The notes beneath the pieces are model-generated. The model was not told the origin of the DNA. It saw nothing but the letters and a program-made list of their open reading frames with translations, and did no database searches. Source: Rhodanobacter sp. B04 (GTDB lineage Bacteria; Pseudomonadota; Gammaproteobacteria; Xanthomonadales; Rhodanobacteraceae). From it: a stretch of DNA of 64,000 bases. This document shows, in pieces, positions 23,321-32,404 of the stretch (position 1 is its first letter; the number at the start of each line of letters is the position of its first letter). Location of the stretch: positions 62,001 through 126,000 of the forward strand of contig NZ_MUNV01000012.1 of NCBI RefSeq assembly GCF_002001125.1, written 5' to 3'. Both the position numbers and the translations under genes were made by a program.

Positions 23321-23831
23321 CACCCCCTACAGCCTGCACTCAACCGTGTGGCAAGCGCCCACGCAACACTGCCGAATCGAATCGCCCCGGCTGCGCGACC
23401 ATGAAGCGCGGCTTCCACCTGCTCCCACACGTTCCACGGCAGCACGCCGCGCACCCGACCTGCGTCAAGGTAATACACCACACCTACCCGGTGCGGCTCG
23501 CACCAGTCCTCGACCGCCTCCAGCCGAGTATCGAACAGGTCCGAATAGAAGTACGGCAACGTGGTACAGAAATCGCCGATGGCCGCCATGGGGCGACCCG
23601 CGTGCCGCCCCATGCCGACCGCTGCGCCCTCGTGCTCCACCCGCAGGCGGTGATCGAGTACGGGATTGAAGAAATTGGCGACGTCGCCGGCCGCCCAGAT
23701 GTCGAGGCGCGGGTGAGCAACCGCGCATCGGCCACGATGCCGTCATCGACTTGCAAACCGGCCTGCTCGGCCACGGCCGCATCCGCAGTCCTGCCGGCAC
23801 CCACAATCAGATAATCGTGGACGTGCTCCAT
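23287..23831 (-). pseudogene. Internally deleted FAD-dependent pyridine nucleotide-disulfide oxidoreductase
   Basis: The minus-strand text opens with MEHVHDYLIVGAGRTADAAV, the N-terminal FAD-binding motif of ferredoxin-reductase-like enzymes. It passes at once into AEQAGLQVDDGIVADARLL, which normally lies about 250 residues later. After a frameshift near 23690 it continues LDIWAAGDVANFFNPVL, VEHEGAAVGMGRHAGR and LPYFYSDLFDTRLEAVEDW, the usual C-terminal part, and ends at 23287 inside the rlmI 3' end. About 750 coding bases are therefore missing and the frame is broken. The intact enzyme would have been about 400 residues. Confidence 0.7.
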
Positions 23832-23944
23832 GCCCGCCCATGGCTCATGATGCGCCGAGCCGCGCGCCTGCGAAGTACCCGGCAAAACGCAGCGGATGAG
23901 ACGCCGCCACGTACACTTGGCAGCCAGAATCAGGGAAACCATCC

Positions 23945-25408
23945 ATGCCATCGACTGAAACACTGCTGATCGTCCTCGTCGTGATTGTCACCGCCGTGTT
24001 GCTGCTGCAGCTGGCGTCGCTGCTGCGCGGTCGTGGCGATGCCGGCCTGAGTCCCCGGCTGGATGCTTTGAAGGATGACAACGAGCGCCTGCAGCGCAGC
24101 TTGCGCGACGAACAGCGCGCGGGCCGCGAGGAACTGCAACAGGGCTTCGATCGCTTCCGTGGCCATGTCGGCGAACAGTTGGCGGGAATGAACCAGCAGC
24201 AGGCCGAACGCATCGACGGCTTCGGCCAGCGGTTGAACCTGCTCACCGAACGTACCGACAACGGCTTGCAATCGCTGGCGCAACGCCTCGCCGAAGATGC
24301 GCACAGGAGTCGCGAGGAAGTCACCCTGTCACTCAACCGTTTCGGCGAGCAGCAGCAGCAGCGCCTGGCCGCGCTTACCGGCGACAACGAGAAGCGCATG
24401 GGCGAAGTACGCGCCACGCTGGAAGCGAAGCTCGGCGCGATCCAGCAGGACAACGCCGCCAAGCTCGAACAGATGCGAGCCACCGTCGACGAGAAGTTGC
24501 AGAGCACCCTGGAGACACGGCTGGGCCAATCGTTCCAGCTGGTTTCCGAGCGGCTTGAGGCGGTGCAGCGCGGACTCGGCGAAATGCAGAATCTGGCGAT
24601 CGGCGTGGGCGACCTGAAGCGCGTGCTCACCAACGTGAAGCGCCGCGGCATCCTCGGCGAAGTGCAGCTCGGCGGCCTGCTGGAAGACCTGCTGACCAAC
24701 GAGCAATACGCCGCCAACGTCGCCACCGTGCCCGGCAGCAGCGAACGGGTCGAGTACGCGATCCGCATGCCGGGCCAGAGTGATGGTGAGAACGTCTACC
24801 TGCCGATCGATTCGAAATTCCCGGTCGAGGACTACCAGCGCCTGCTCGAAGCCCAGGACGCGGCTGACGCTGACGGAGCGGCCGCCGCAGGGCGCGCACT
24901 GGAAGTCCGCGTGCGCGAGGAAGCCAAGCGCATCCGGTCCAAGTACGTCGCGCCGCCGCACACCACGGATTTCGCCGTGCTGTTTCTGCCGACCGAAGGT
25001 TTGTATGCCGAGGTGCTGCGCCGGCCCGGGCTGTTCGAGAGCCTGCAGCGCGACCATCGCGTCACCGTGGCCGGCCCCACTACCCTGAGCGCCCTGCTCA
25101 ACAGCCTGCAGATGGGCTTCCGTACGCTGGCGATCGCCAAGCGCAGCAGCGAGGTGTGGAAGCTGCTTGGGGCGGTGAAAAACGAGTTCGGCAAGTTCGG
25201 CCTCGTGCTGGAAAAGGCCGAACGCCAGCTCAACACGGTGAGCAAGAGCATCAGCGATGCCGGCAAGAAGACCCGCACGATCGAAAAGAAACTTCGCGGT
25301 GTGGAGTCTCTGTCTGCCGAAGACACCACCCAACTTCTCGGCCAGACCTTGATCGAAGACGACGGCGGCGACACGGGCCCCGACACCGAAGCGGACGAAG
25401 AAGCATGA
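23945..25408 (+). CDS. rmuC: DNA recombination protein RmuC
   Basis: The 487-residue protein has an N-terminal membrane helix (about 5-27, TLLIVLVVIVTAVLLLQLASLL). A long coiled coil (about 35-215) rich in Glu, Arg and Gln follows, then the RmuC nuclease-like core (about 220-430) with RRGILGEVQLGGLLEDLL, IDSKFPVEDYQRL, VLFLPTEGLYAEVLRRPGL and PTTLSALLNSLQMGF. RmuC limits DNA inversions at repeats; its fold resembles restriction endonucleases. The stop codon overlaps the next ATG by four bases. Confidence 0.93.
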   Translation: MPSTETLLIVLVVIVTAVLLLQLASLLRGRGDAGLSPRLDALKDDNERLQRSLRDEQRAGREELQQGFDRFRGHVGEQLAGMNQQQAERIDGFGQRLNLLTERTDNGLQSLAQRLAEDAHRSREEVTLSLNRFGEQQQQRLAALTGDNEKRMGEVRATLEAKLGAIQQDNAAKLEQMRATVDEKLQSTLETRLGQSFQLVSERLEAVQRGLGEMQNLAIGVGDLKRVLTNVKRRGILGEVQLGGLLEDLLTNEQYAANVATVPGSSERVEYAIRMPGQSDGENVYLPIDSKFPVEDYQRLLEAQDAADADGAAAAGRALEVRVREEAKRIRSKYVAPPHTTDFAVLFLPTEGLYAEVLRRPGLFESLQRDHRVTVAGPTTLSALLNSLQMGFRTLAIAKRSSEVWKLLGAVKNEFGKFGLVLEKAERQLNTVSKSISDAGKKTRTIEKKLRGVESLSAEDTTQLLGQTLIEDDGGDTGPDTEADEEA

Positions 25409-25983
25409 ACGAACCGCAACGACCGCTGGCTGCACATCGTTTCCAGCTTGGACTTCTGGCCGATGAGTTGTTGCGGCTGCGGCAGGCGCTGCCGGCGAGG
25501 GACCGCCTGATCGTCGGATTCACGCACGCACTGCGCGCCGTGCTGGCTGCGAGCCTGAGCTACTACGGTGCGCTCGGGCTGGGCTTGGGCCAGGGCTTCT
25601 GGGCCGCGATCACCGCCATCTCGGTCAGCCAGAGCAGCTATGCGGAAGTGCGCAACTCGTCGCGCGACCAGTTCGTCGGCGCGATCATGGGCGGCCTGAT
25701 CGGCATGGGCGCCGCGATGCTCGGCCATGATCACTACCTGGCCTACGTGCTGGCGGTGATCGCCGGCATGATGCTCTGCTCGGCCTTCAACCTAGGCGCC
25801 GCCGGCCGCATCAGCGGCACCACCACCACCATCATCATGCTGGTGCCGCACACCGGTGCATTCTGGCAATTCGCCCTGTTCCGGCTGGGCGAAGTCACCC
25901 TCGGTGCCGCTGCGGCCCTGCTGGTGACGCTCGTGTTCGACATGCTTGAACGACGCCTGTTCGCCGGTCGCGCCTCATCGTAA
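25405..25983 (+). CDS. FUSC/ArAE-like inner membrane protein
   Basis: The 192-residue protein has a polar N-terminal 40 residues and about five to six membrane helices. The pattern FTHALRAVLAASLSYYGALGLGLGQGFWAAITAISVSQ, then a basic loop with SSRDQFVGAIMGGLIG, resembles the N-terminal half of FUSC-type aromatic acid exporters. The soluble domain and the second repeat are absent, so it is a single-module member. It is translationally coupled to rmuC through ATGA. Function unknown. Confidence 0.78.
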   Translation: MNEPQRPLAAHRFQLGLLADELLRLRQALPARDRLIVGFTHALRAVLAASLSYYGALGLGLGQGFWAAITAISVSQSSYAEVRNSSRDQFVGAIMGGLIGMGAAMLGHDHYLAYVLAVIAGMMLCSAFNLGAAGRISGTTTTIIMLVPHTGAFWQFALFRLGEVTLGAAAALLVTLVFDMLERRLFAGRASS

Positions 25984-26062
25984 AGACGACTTGACCCCGG
26001 CGGACGTCGCCGAAATCCGATCGTGGGTTAACCCCATCGACAGCGCTACGGCGTTTCAACCC

Positions 26063-26083
26063 ATGCATCGGTTCGCGATGCAT
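26063..26083. repeat. Hairpin in the leader of the 26098 gene
   Basis: ATGCATCG and CGATGCAT form perfect 8-bp arms around GTTCG, ending just before the GGAGGC ribosome-binding site. It might affect translation start or mRNA stability. Confidence 0.35.
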
Positions 26084-26097
26084 GCCGGAGGCGCCCC

Positions 26098-26949
26098 ATG
26101 AAAACCCTGTTGCTCGCGCTCGCCTTCGCGGCGAGCCTGGCCGATGCCTCGTCCGCCCTGGCGGTGGGCCGCCTGGTCGATCTGAGCGTGTATGACCGCG
26201 ACAGCCAGCGCGCACTGCCGGTGTACCGGCACGATGGCCGCTACTACATCGCCGGTGAACCGGGGCATCGCTACCAGATCAGCCTGCGCAACCGTGCCGG
26301 TGCCGACGTGATGGCAGTGCTCTCGGTCGATGCGGTGAATGCGATCTCCGGCGACAACGCGGACTGGTCGCAAACCGGCTATGTGCTGGACCCCTACGCC
26401 AGTACCGACGTGCTCGGCTGGCGCAAGAGCATGTCGCAGGTCGCCGATTTCGTGTTTGCGGATTACGCGCAGAGCTACGCGGTGCGCACCGGTCGCCCCG
26501 ACAATGTCGGCGTGATCGGCGTGGCGGTGTTCCGCCGCCAGCGCGTATACCCTCTGCAGGTGATGCCGGCACCCGTGGCCGATGCGGCATCTCGTGAAAC
26601 CTATGCACCGATGCCCGCACCTGCTCCAGCCCAGGCTCCAGCCGCGGAATCGATGTCCCGTTCCGCCGCCGCTCCCAGTCCGTCGATGGCTGCACCGACC
26701 ACCCGAACTTCCATGAATCTGTTGCCGCAGGCCAAGGCCCAGGCCGATGGCCCGCTCGGTACCGGCCACGGCCAGCGCGAGGACTCCTCGATCACCTACG
26801 TCGACTTCGAGCGCGCCTCCCGCACGCCGGACGAAGTGATCACGCTGTACTACGACACCTGGGAACACCTGCTTGCCCGCGGCGTGGTGCCGACGCCGCG
26901 CCCGCGCACGCCGGAACCGTTCCCGGAGCATTTCGTGCCCGATCCCTGA
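26098..26949 (+). CDS. Secreted protein with a beta-domain and proline-rich linker, function unknown
   Basis: The 283-residue precursor starts with a signal peptide ([20 protein letters not shown], about 22 residues). A domain at about 25-165 contains [19 protein letters not shown] and [20 protein letters not shown], reminiscent of DUF4384-like beta-sandwich proteins. It is followed by a Pro/Ala/Ser-rich linker (about 160-205) and a conserved-looking tail with [19 protein letters not shown] and [14 protein letters not shown]. It is probably periplasmic or surface-exposed. A GGAGGC ribosome-binding site and a small hairpin precede the ATG. Family not assigned. Confidence 0.75.
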   Translation: MKTLLLALAFAASLADASSALAVGRLVDLSVYDRDSQRALPVYRHDGRYYIAGEPGHRYQISLRNRAGADVMAVLSVDAVNAISGDNADWSQTGYVLDPYASTDVLGWRKSMSQVADFVFADYAQSYAVRTGRPDNVGVIGVAVFRRQRVYPLQVMPAPVADAASRETYAPMPAPAPAQAPAAESMSRSAAAPSPSMAAPTTRTSMNLLPQAKAQADGPLGTGHGQREDSSITYVDFERASRTPDEVITLYYDTWEHLLARGVVPTPRPRTPEPFPEHFVPDP

Positions 26950-27053
26950 GCACCAGCGCATCACCGCGGGGATGCCCTTGCAGGGTGGAAATACGGGTAT
27001 TGCCTGGCGCATTCGCTAAACTGGCGGGAATCCGCAGAACCGAAGGAATCCCC

Positions 27054-27647
27054 ATGAGCGACCAGCACGACGTCACCCGCGAACAGGCTGAAGAGGCGGT
27101 GCGCATCCTGCTGCGCTGGGCCGGCGAGGACCCGGCCCGCGAGGGCCTGCTCGACACGCCCAAGCGCGTGGTCAAGGCGTACCGCGACTGGTTCAGCGGT
27201 TACGAAAGCGACCCGGGCGACTACCTGCGCCGCACCTTCAAGGAGGTGAATGGTTACGACGAGATGGTGGTATTGCGCGACATCGAGTTCGAAAGCCATT
27301 GCGAGCATCACATGGCGCCGATCATCGGCCGCGCCCATGTGGGTTACCTGCCGACCAACCGCGTGGTCGGCATCAGCAAGCTGGCGCGCGTAGTCGAGGG
27401 TTTTGCACGCCGCTTCCAGGTGCAGGAGAAGCTCACCGCGCAGATCGCCCAGTGCATCCAGGAAACCCTGCAGCCGGCCGGCGTGGCGGTGGTGATCGAC
27501 GCCAGCCACGAATGCATGACCACCCGCGGCGTGCACAAGCGCGGCGTGTCGATGGTGACCAGCCAGATGCTCGGCACCTTCCGCGACGACGCGCGTACCC
27601 GCGCGGAATTCCTGCAGTTCATCGGCATCCACGGCGGCGTGCGCTGA
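27054..27647 (+). CDS. folE: GTP cyclohydrolase I
   Basis: FolE converts GTP to dihydroneopterin triphosphate, the first step of folate synthesis. The 197-residue length is normal. Seen are [18 protein letters not shown], the zinc-binding [22 protein letters not shown] (Cys and two His), the [24 protein letters not shown] segment and [22 protein letters not shown]. The ATG at 27054 follows GAAGGAATC. The stop overlaps the ATG of the EF-hand gene by one base (TGATG). Confidence 0.96.
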   Translation: MSDQHDVTREQAEEAVRILLRWAGEDPAREGLLDTPKRVVKAYRDWFSGYESDPGDYLRRTFKEVNGYDEMVVLRDIEFESHCEHHMAPIIGRAHVGYLPTNRVVGISKLARVVEGFARRFQVQEKLTAQIAQCIQETLQPAGVAVVIDASHECMTTRGVHKRGVSMVTSQMLGTFRDDARTRAEFLQFIGIHGGVR

Positions 27648-27976
27648 TGCACCGCCTGTTGCTTGCGCTGGCGCTGGCGGTTCCCTGCGCCACGTTCGCG
27701 CAGAGCACGCCAGCCGAATACCTCAGGCAGTTCGACACCAATGGTGACGGCAAGGTCAGCGAGGCCGAATACGTGGCCTACATGAGCCAGGGCTTCTACC
27801 GCATGGACGCCAACCACGACGGTATCCTGGAGGCCAACGAGCTGCCGGGCGGCCGCGGCAAGCCGATCACGCTGAAGGAATACCAGGAAAACCTGCGCCG
27901 CCAGTTCCACAAGCTCGACCGTCACCACCACGGCTACCTCAACGCACAGGAACTCACCGCGCCACCGCAAGGCTGA
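27647..27976 (+). CDS. Secreted EF-hand calcium-binding protein
   Basis: The 109-residue precursor has a signal peptide ([20 protein letters not shown]) and two clear EF-hand loops, DTNGDGKVSEAE (about residues 27-38) and DANHDGILEANE (about 52-63). A third, DRHHHGYLNAQE, has His residues in calcium positions and is probably degenerate. Periplasmic calcium binding is inferred. It is coupled to folE by overlapping stop and start codons, though no functional link is obvious. Confidence 0.85.
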   Translation: MHRLLLALALAVPCATFAQSTPAEYLRQFDTNGDGKVSEAEYVAYMSQGFYRMDANHDGILEANELPGGRGKPITLKEYQENLRRQFHKLDRHHHGYLNAQELTAPPQG

Positions 27977-28016
27977 CCGCCAGCCCCTTCCTGCAGCGGA
28001 ATATCGAGAATTCCCC

Positions 28017-28967
28017 ATGCGCGAGATGTACCCCGAAATCGAGCCATACCGCACGCATCGCCTTGCGGTCGATGCGATCCACACGCTTTATGTGGAAGAG
28101 TGCGGCAATCCCGCCGGTGTGCCGGTGGTGTTTCTGCATGGCGGCCCGGGTGCGGGACTGGCGAGTTACCACCGCCGCTTCTTCGATCCGGCGCGCTACC
28201 GCATCGTGCTGTTCGACCAGCGCGGCGCCGGACGCTCCAAGCCATTCGCCAACCTCACCGACAACACCACCTGGCATCTGGTCGCCGACATCGAGGTGAT
28301 CCGTGAGCAGTTGGGTATCGAACGCTGGGTGGTGTTCGGCGGCTCGTGGGGTTCCACCCTGGGGCTGGCCTACGCGCAGACGCATCCGGAACGCGTGCTC
28401 GGCCTGGTGCTGCGCGGCATCTTCCTGTGCCGGCCTGAAGAGATCCGCTGGTTCTACGAGGAAGGCGGCGCGTCGTGGATCCTGCCCGAGAAGTGGCAAC
28501 GCTACGCCGCAGCGATTCCGCCCGAAGAGCGCGGCGAGATGATGGAAGCCTACTGGCGCCGGCTCAGCTCGACCGACGAGGTGGTGCAGCTCGCCGCCGC
28601 GCAGGCATGGGGCGCCTGGGAGGGCGGCAGCATCACGCTGGAGGAAAGCCCCGGCACCGAGGCCAGCTTCGCCACACCCGACGTCGCGCTGAGCCTGGCG
28701 CGCATCGAGGCGCACTACTTCCGCCATCACGGCTGGTTCGAGCCCGGCCAGCTGCTGCGCGACGTGGCGAAGATCCGCCACATTCCCGCCACGATCGTGC
28801 ACGGCCGCTACGACATCATCTGCCCGGCAAGGAGCGCCTGCGACCTTCACGCCGCTTGGCCAGAGGCCGACTTCCACATCGTGCTGGCCGGACATGCCGC
28901 GTCGGAACCGGCGATCATCGATCAGCTGGTGCAGGCTACCGACCGGTTGGCGGATCGCTACACCTGA
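28017..28967 (+). CDS. pip: Prolyl iminopeptidase
   Basis: The 316-residue alpha/beta-hydrolase belongs to family S33 and removes N-terminal proline. The N-terminal MYPEIEPYRTHRLAVDAIH and the oxyanion-loop motif FLHGGPGAGL are typical. The nucleophile is the Ser in GGSWGSTLGL (about residue 110). The cap domain has the RGIFLCRPEEIRWFYEEGGAS segment. The catalytic Asp is in VHGRYDIICP and the His in LAGHAASE. All three triad residues are present and length is normal. Confidence 0.95.
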   Translation: MREMYPEIEPYRTHRLAVDAIHTLYVEECGNPAGVPVVFLHGGPGAGLASYHRRFFDPARYRIVLFDQRGAGRSKPFANLTDNTTWHLVADIEVIREQLGIERWVVFGGSWGSTLGLAYAQTHPERVLGLVLRGIFLCRPEEIRWFYEEGGASWILPEKWQRYAAAIPPEERGEMMEAYWRRLSSTDEVVQLAAAQAWGAWEGGSITLEESPGTEASFATPDVALSLARIEAHYFRHHGWFEPGQLLRDVAKIRHIPATIVHGRYDIICPARSACDLHAAWPEADFHIVLAGHAASEPAIIDQLVQATDRLADRYT

Positions 28968-29108
28968 ATATCCGAATGCGGCGCAAGAAACGGGTGTCGT
29001 GCGCCGGCTGCAGCCTTCGGCGCACGCGGTGCCGGTGAATTCTCCCAAGGCTGCGCGCCAAAGCCGGCAAACACCCTTGCGCCCACCGGCGCGACTGCCT
29101 CGACGACC

Positions 29109-29903
29109 TTATTGGCGTCGTTTGAACAATCTCTTGAGCAGCGGCGAACGCGCATTTTTCGCCGCCTTCAATTCGCGCAGCAGCGCCATCCGATCGAGCG
29201 ACTCCACCGATGGGAATGCCTGCGCTGCCTCATTCGCTGGCGCTACGGATGATTCGGGGTTGAGCTCGCTCCCGACTCTCACCAGATCGGGATTCGCCAG
29301 AGACCTGTGCAACTCCAACGCGGCCTCCTGATCGATCGCAGAACCCAGATACGGTTTGAGCTGCTCGTAGAGGTATTCGCCGTCCTCGACCATTCTTGGA
29401 AAATCCAGGAACACGATCGGCACCCTGCGCCCGACCAGGGCATGGATCACCTGATGGAAGCCGACCGCCAGTATTCGCGCCTGATCGATGGGATTCAGGG
29501 AATAGACCACGCCGCCGGGCGTCTTGCCCCAGGTTTCCCATTTTGTGCACTCCTCCATCAGCTCGGGGTCACGCAGGGTTGCGTAACGCTGGCGCATTTC
29601 GAGAGTGACCCGGCTGGATGCGGCTTCGACCAGATCGCGCATCGGCAATACGGCGACATCAATGGTGATGTCGCCGCGATTCAAAAGGCGGTCGACGAAC
29701 TCGTACAGCCAAGGTGTCTTGATGACATACGGCAGCTTCTTTCCCGGGGTCGGAATGTCTTCCAGCCCGGCGTTCGCATGCTTGAACAACGAAGCCTTCG
29801 GATGCTGCGTCAGATGCGTTTCCAGCCCGCAACCGTGTAGATACTGCACAAGAAACGTGGTTCCCGCCCGCCCTGTCCCTGCGATCAACAAATGGTGTTT
29901 CAT
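29109..29903 (-). CDS. Sulfotransferase-family protein
   Basis: The 264-residue protein begins with the PAPS-binding loop IAGTGRAGTTFLVQYL, as in cytosolic-type sulfotransferases, and has a second motif with Arg and Ser (PMRDLVEAASSRVTLEMRQ) fitting the 3'-phosphate loop. The C-terminus is basic (LLKRLFKRRQ). No signal peptide is seen. The acceptor, such as a surface polysaccharide or lipid, cannot be told. It stands alone, followed upstream by more than 500 bases without a gene, and may be part of an accessory segment. The start at 29903 is 23 codons inside the open frame and begins at the motif. Confidence 0.78.
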   Translation of the reverse strand: MKHHLLIAGTGRAGTTFLVQYLHGCGLETHLTQHPKASLFKHANAGLEDIPTPGKKLPYVIKTPWLYEFVDRLLNRGDITIDVAVLPMRDLVEAASSRVTLEMRQRYATLRDPELMEECTKWETWGKTPGGVVYSLNPIDQARILAVGFHQVIHALVGRRVPIVFLDFPRMVEDGEYLYEQLKPYLGSAIDQEAALELHRSLANPDLVRVGSELNPESSVAPANEAAQAFPSVESLDRMALLRELKAAKNARSPLLKRLFKRRQ

Positions 29904-30480
29904 GCCTTGTCGCTCCCTCTTCACACTTACCCGGACGCCCGACTTCCCGAATGCAGGCATCGGGATCGGCACAGCAAAAACTTGCGAATCGTTACTCTAA
30001 CGTTCATGTATATGACAGGTTGACCCGGTCGCACGAATCGGCCGAGCCTCCGGCACTATCTGCCGGCCGAACGCAGCAAAGTGCTGCCCTGGATGAGCTT
30101 CGAACAGGAGCGCGATCGGCACGCCGCAGCACTTGGAGGCATGCCGGCGAATGACCATGCCGGCCGCATGATCCGACCGAAGCCATGCGCAAGAATGCAC
30201 GGCGCGTTGAGGCGCAGGCCGTCGACGCGGCCATTCATCGCTGATGAGGGCTACACCATCGGCGGCATGGCCATCCTCGCCTGAATCACGTGGACCGTAG
30301 GCATCGGAATGTCGCATGCGAACTTTCGTGCGTGGGTTACCAAGCTCGAGGCGCCGCCGGAATTTCCAGCCGTACCTCGCATGGACGGCTGGACCTGACG
30401 GGCCTTCCGTCACAGGCGGGCAACCGCGCGGCGGTGGCATACTCGGGGTTTACGTCATCCCCCTGCATCGGAGTTTCATC
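29904..30480. other. Gene-free stretch between the sulfotransferase and M1 peptidase genes
   Basis: These 577 bases hold the promoters of two divergent genes, but no ORF with credible protein character. A 67-codon plus-strand frame from 30081 (LPWMSFEQERDRHAA at its start) has some protein-like composition but no ribosome-binding site and no family resemblance. It may be an eroded gene remnant. No repeats or strong terminators were seen. Confidence 0.5.
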
Positions 30481-32337
30481 ATGCGCCTGCTTTCCGCCTT
30501 CACCCTGGGGGTGCTTGTGTTGCCGCTGACAGCTTATGCCAGCGAGCCGCATTCGTATGCGCAGCCCGACCAGGTGGTCGTGACCCATCTCGATCTCGAC
30601 CTGAAGATTGATTTTCCGCACAAGCAACTCGACGGTCAGGCCACGCTGAAACTGGACTGGAAAAACCCGCAGGCGCCATCGCTGGTGCTGGACACGCGTG
30701 ACCTGAAGATCGCGAAAATCGAAGCAGTCGGCACCGATGGCAAGGTCACGCCGCTGAAATATGCGCTGGCGCCGCGCGACAAGCAGCTCGGCCAGAAACT
30801 CACCATCGCCGCGCCCGCGCATCCGGCCCAGGTGCGCATCGTCTATGCCACTTCGCCCGGCGCCTCCGGCCTGCAATGGTTGACCCCGGCGCAGACGGCG
30901 GACAAGAAGCTGCCTTTCATGTTCTCGCAGTCCGAGTCGATCCATGCGCGTTCGTGGGTGCCGCTGCAGGATTCGCCGGCGATCCGCTTCACCTACGACG
31001 CCCATGTCAGTGCACCGAAGGACATCCGCGTGGTGATGAGCGCGCTCAACGATGCCAAGCATCCGTTGAACGGCGACTTCCACTTCGACCAGCCGCACCC
31101 GATTCCGTCCTATCTGCTGGCGATCGGCGCAGGCGACATCGCGGTGAAGGAGACCGGTCCGCGCTCGGCCGTGTATGCCGAGCCATCGGTGGTCGGCAAG
31201 GCGGCGCACGAGTTCGAGGACACCGAGCAGATGATCGCCACCGCGGAGAAGCTGTACGGCCCGTACCGCTGGGGTCGCTACGATATCCTGGTGCTGCCGC
31301 CGTCGTTCCCGTATGGCGGCATGGAAAACCCGGACATGACCTTCGCCACGCCGACCGTGCTGGTCGGCGACAAGAGCCTGGTCTCGCTGGTCGCGCACGA
31401 GCTGGCGCATTCGTGGTCGGGCAACCTGATCACCGCTGCATCGTGGCGCGACATCTGGCTCAACGAAGGCGTCACCACCTACGTGCAGGGCCGCATTACC
31501 GAAGCGCTGTACGGCAAGGGCCTGGCCGACGAAGAAGCGCTGCTGTCGGCCCATGCGCTGCAGAAGGAGATCGGCGACATGCCCGCGAATTCGCAGAAGC
31601 TGGCTCCCGATCCGCGCGGCATCGATGCCGATGATTCGCTGTCCGACGTCGCCTACGACAAGGGCTCGTGGTTCCTGCGCACGCTGGAGCAGCGCTTCGG
31701 CCGCGATGCGTTCGACAACTACCTCAAGGGCTACTTCGACCACTTCGCGTTCCAGAGCATCACCACCGAGCAGATGCTCGGCTACATGAAGCCGAACCTG
31801 ATCGAGAAATACCCCGGCAAGATGAGCTGGGCCGAAGTGCAGGACTGGGTCTACGGCACCGGCATCCCGAAGGATGCGCCGCTGCCCGAGTCGCCGCATT
31901 TCGACACCATCGACCAGGAGCGCAGCGCCTTCCTCGCCGGCCAGATGGCGGCCGACAAGCTCGGCGCCAAAGACTGGAACACGCAGGAATGGATGTACTT
32001 CCTCGATCGCCTGCCCGACGCCCCGCCGCTGGCGAAGATGCAGGAACTCGATGCCGCCTGGCATCTCACCGGCACCCCGAACGCCGAGATCGGCATGCGC
32101 TGGTACAGCCATGCGATCGCCGCCGGCGACAAGGCCGTGTGGCCCGCCGCCGCCGAGCACATGACGCGGATCGGCCGGCTGTATCTCACCCTGCCGCTCT
32201 ACCAGGCGCTGGTGAAAACACCGGCCGGCCTGAGCTATGCCGAGCAGGTCTACGCCAAGGCGAAGGACGGTTACCACCCGCTGACCCAGCAGGCGGTGGA
32301 CGCGATCTTTGCCAAGGCCAGGAAAGCCGGAAAGTAA
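30481..32337 (+). CDS. M1-family zinc aminopeptidase
   Basis: The 618-residue precursor has a signal peptide (about 20 residues, ending LTAYAS) and should work in the periplasm. It resembles leukotriene-A4-hydrolase-type M1 peptidases: an N-terminal beta domain, the exopeptidase motif GGMENP, the zinc site H306-E307-L-A-H310 with the third ligand E329 in WLNEGVTTYVQ, and an armadillo-like C-terminal helical domain (about 470-618). The Tyr of the catalytic pair is plausible in SDVAYDKGSWFL. The ATG follows a GGAG box. The long minus-strand frame across it is a shadow. Confidence 0.92.
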   Translation: MRLLSAFTLGVLVLPLTAYASEPHSYAQPDQVVVTHLDLDLKIDFPHKQLDGQATLKLDWKNPQAPSLVLDTRDLKIAKIEAVGTDGKVTPLKYALAPRDKQLGQKLTIAAPAHPAQVRIVYATSPGASGLQWLTPAQTADKKLPFMFSQSESIHARSWVPLQDSPAIRFTYDAHVSAPKDIRVVMSALNDAKHPLNGDFHFDQPHPIPSYLLAIGAGDIAVKETGPRSAVYAEPSVVGKAAHEFEDTEQMIATAEKLYGPYRWGRYDILVLPPSFPYGGMENPDMTFATPTVLVGDKSLVSLVAHELAHSWSGNLITAASWRDIWLNEGVTTYVQGRITEALYGKGLADEEALLSAHALQKEIGDMPANSQKLAPDPRGIDADDSLSDVAYDKGSWFLRTLEQRFGRDAFDNYLKGYFDHFAFQSITTEQMLGYMKPNLIEKYPGKMSWAEVQDWVYGTGIPKDAPLPESPHFDTIDQERSAFLAGQMAADKLGAKDWNTQEWMYFLDRLPDAPPLAKMQELDAAWHLTGTPNAEIGMRWYSHAIAAGDKAVWPAAAEHMTRIGRLYLTLPLYQALVKTPAGLSYAEQVYAKAKDGYHPLTQQAVDAIFAKARKAGK

Positions 32338-32404
32338 GACGTCCATGGCGCGTCCGTCCGCCATGCGGGCGCGCCCCACCTTCCCCCCACTTCAAGACTT
32401 GCCC

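Noticed and set aside
23845..23945. Minus-strand tail with SHPLRFAGYFAGARLG near rmuC as part of the oxidoreductase remnant
   Set aside because: It is in the shadow frame of rmuC and does not resemble any part of the oxidoreductase family.
30337..32379. 680-codon minus-strand ORF over the M1 peptidase gene
   Set aside because: Composition is typical of GC-rich antisense frames and no family features appear; the plus-strand gene has signal peptide and zinc site.
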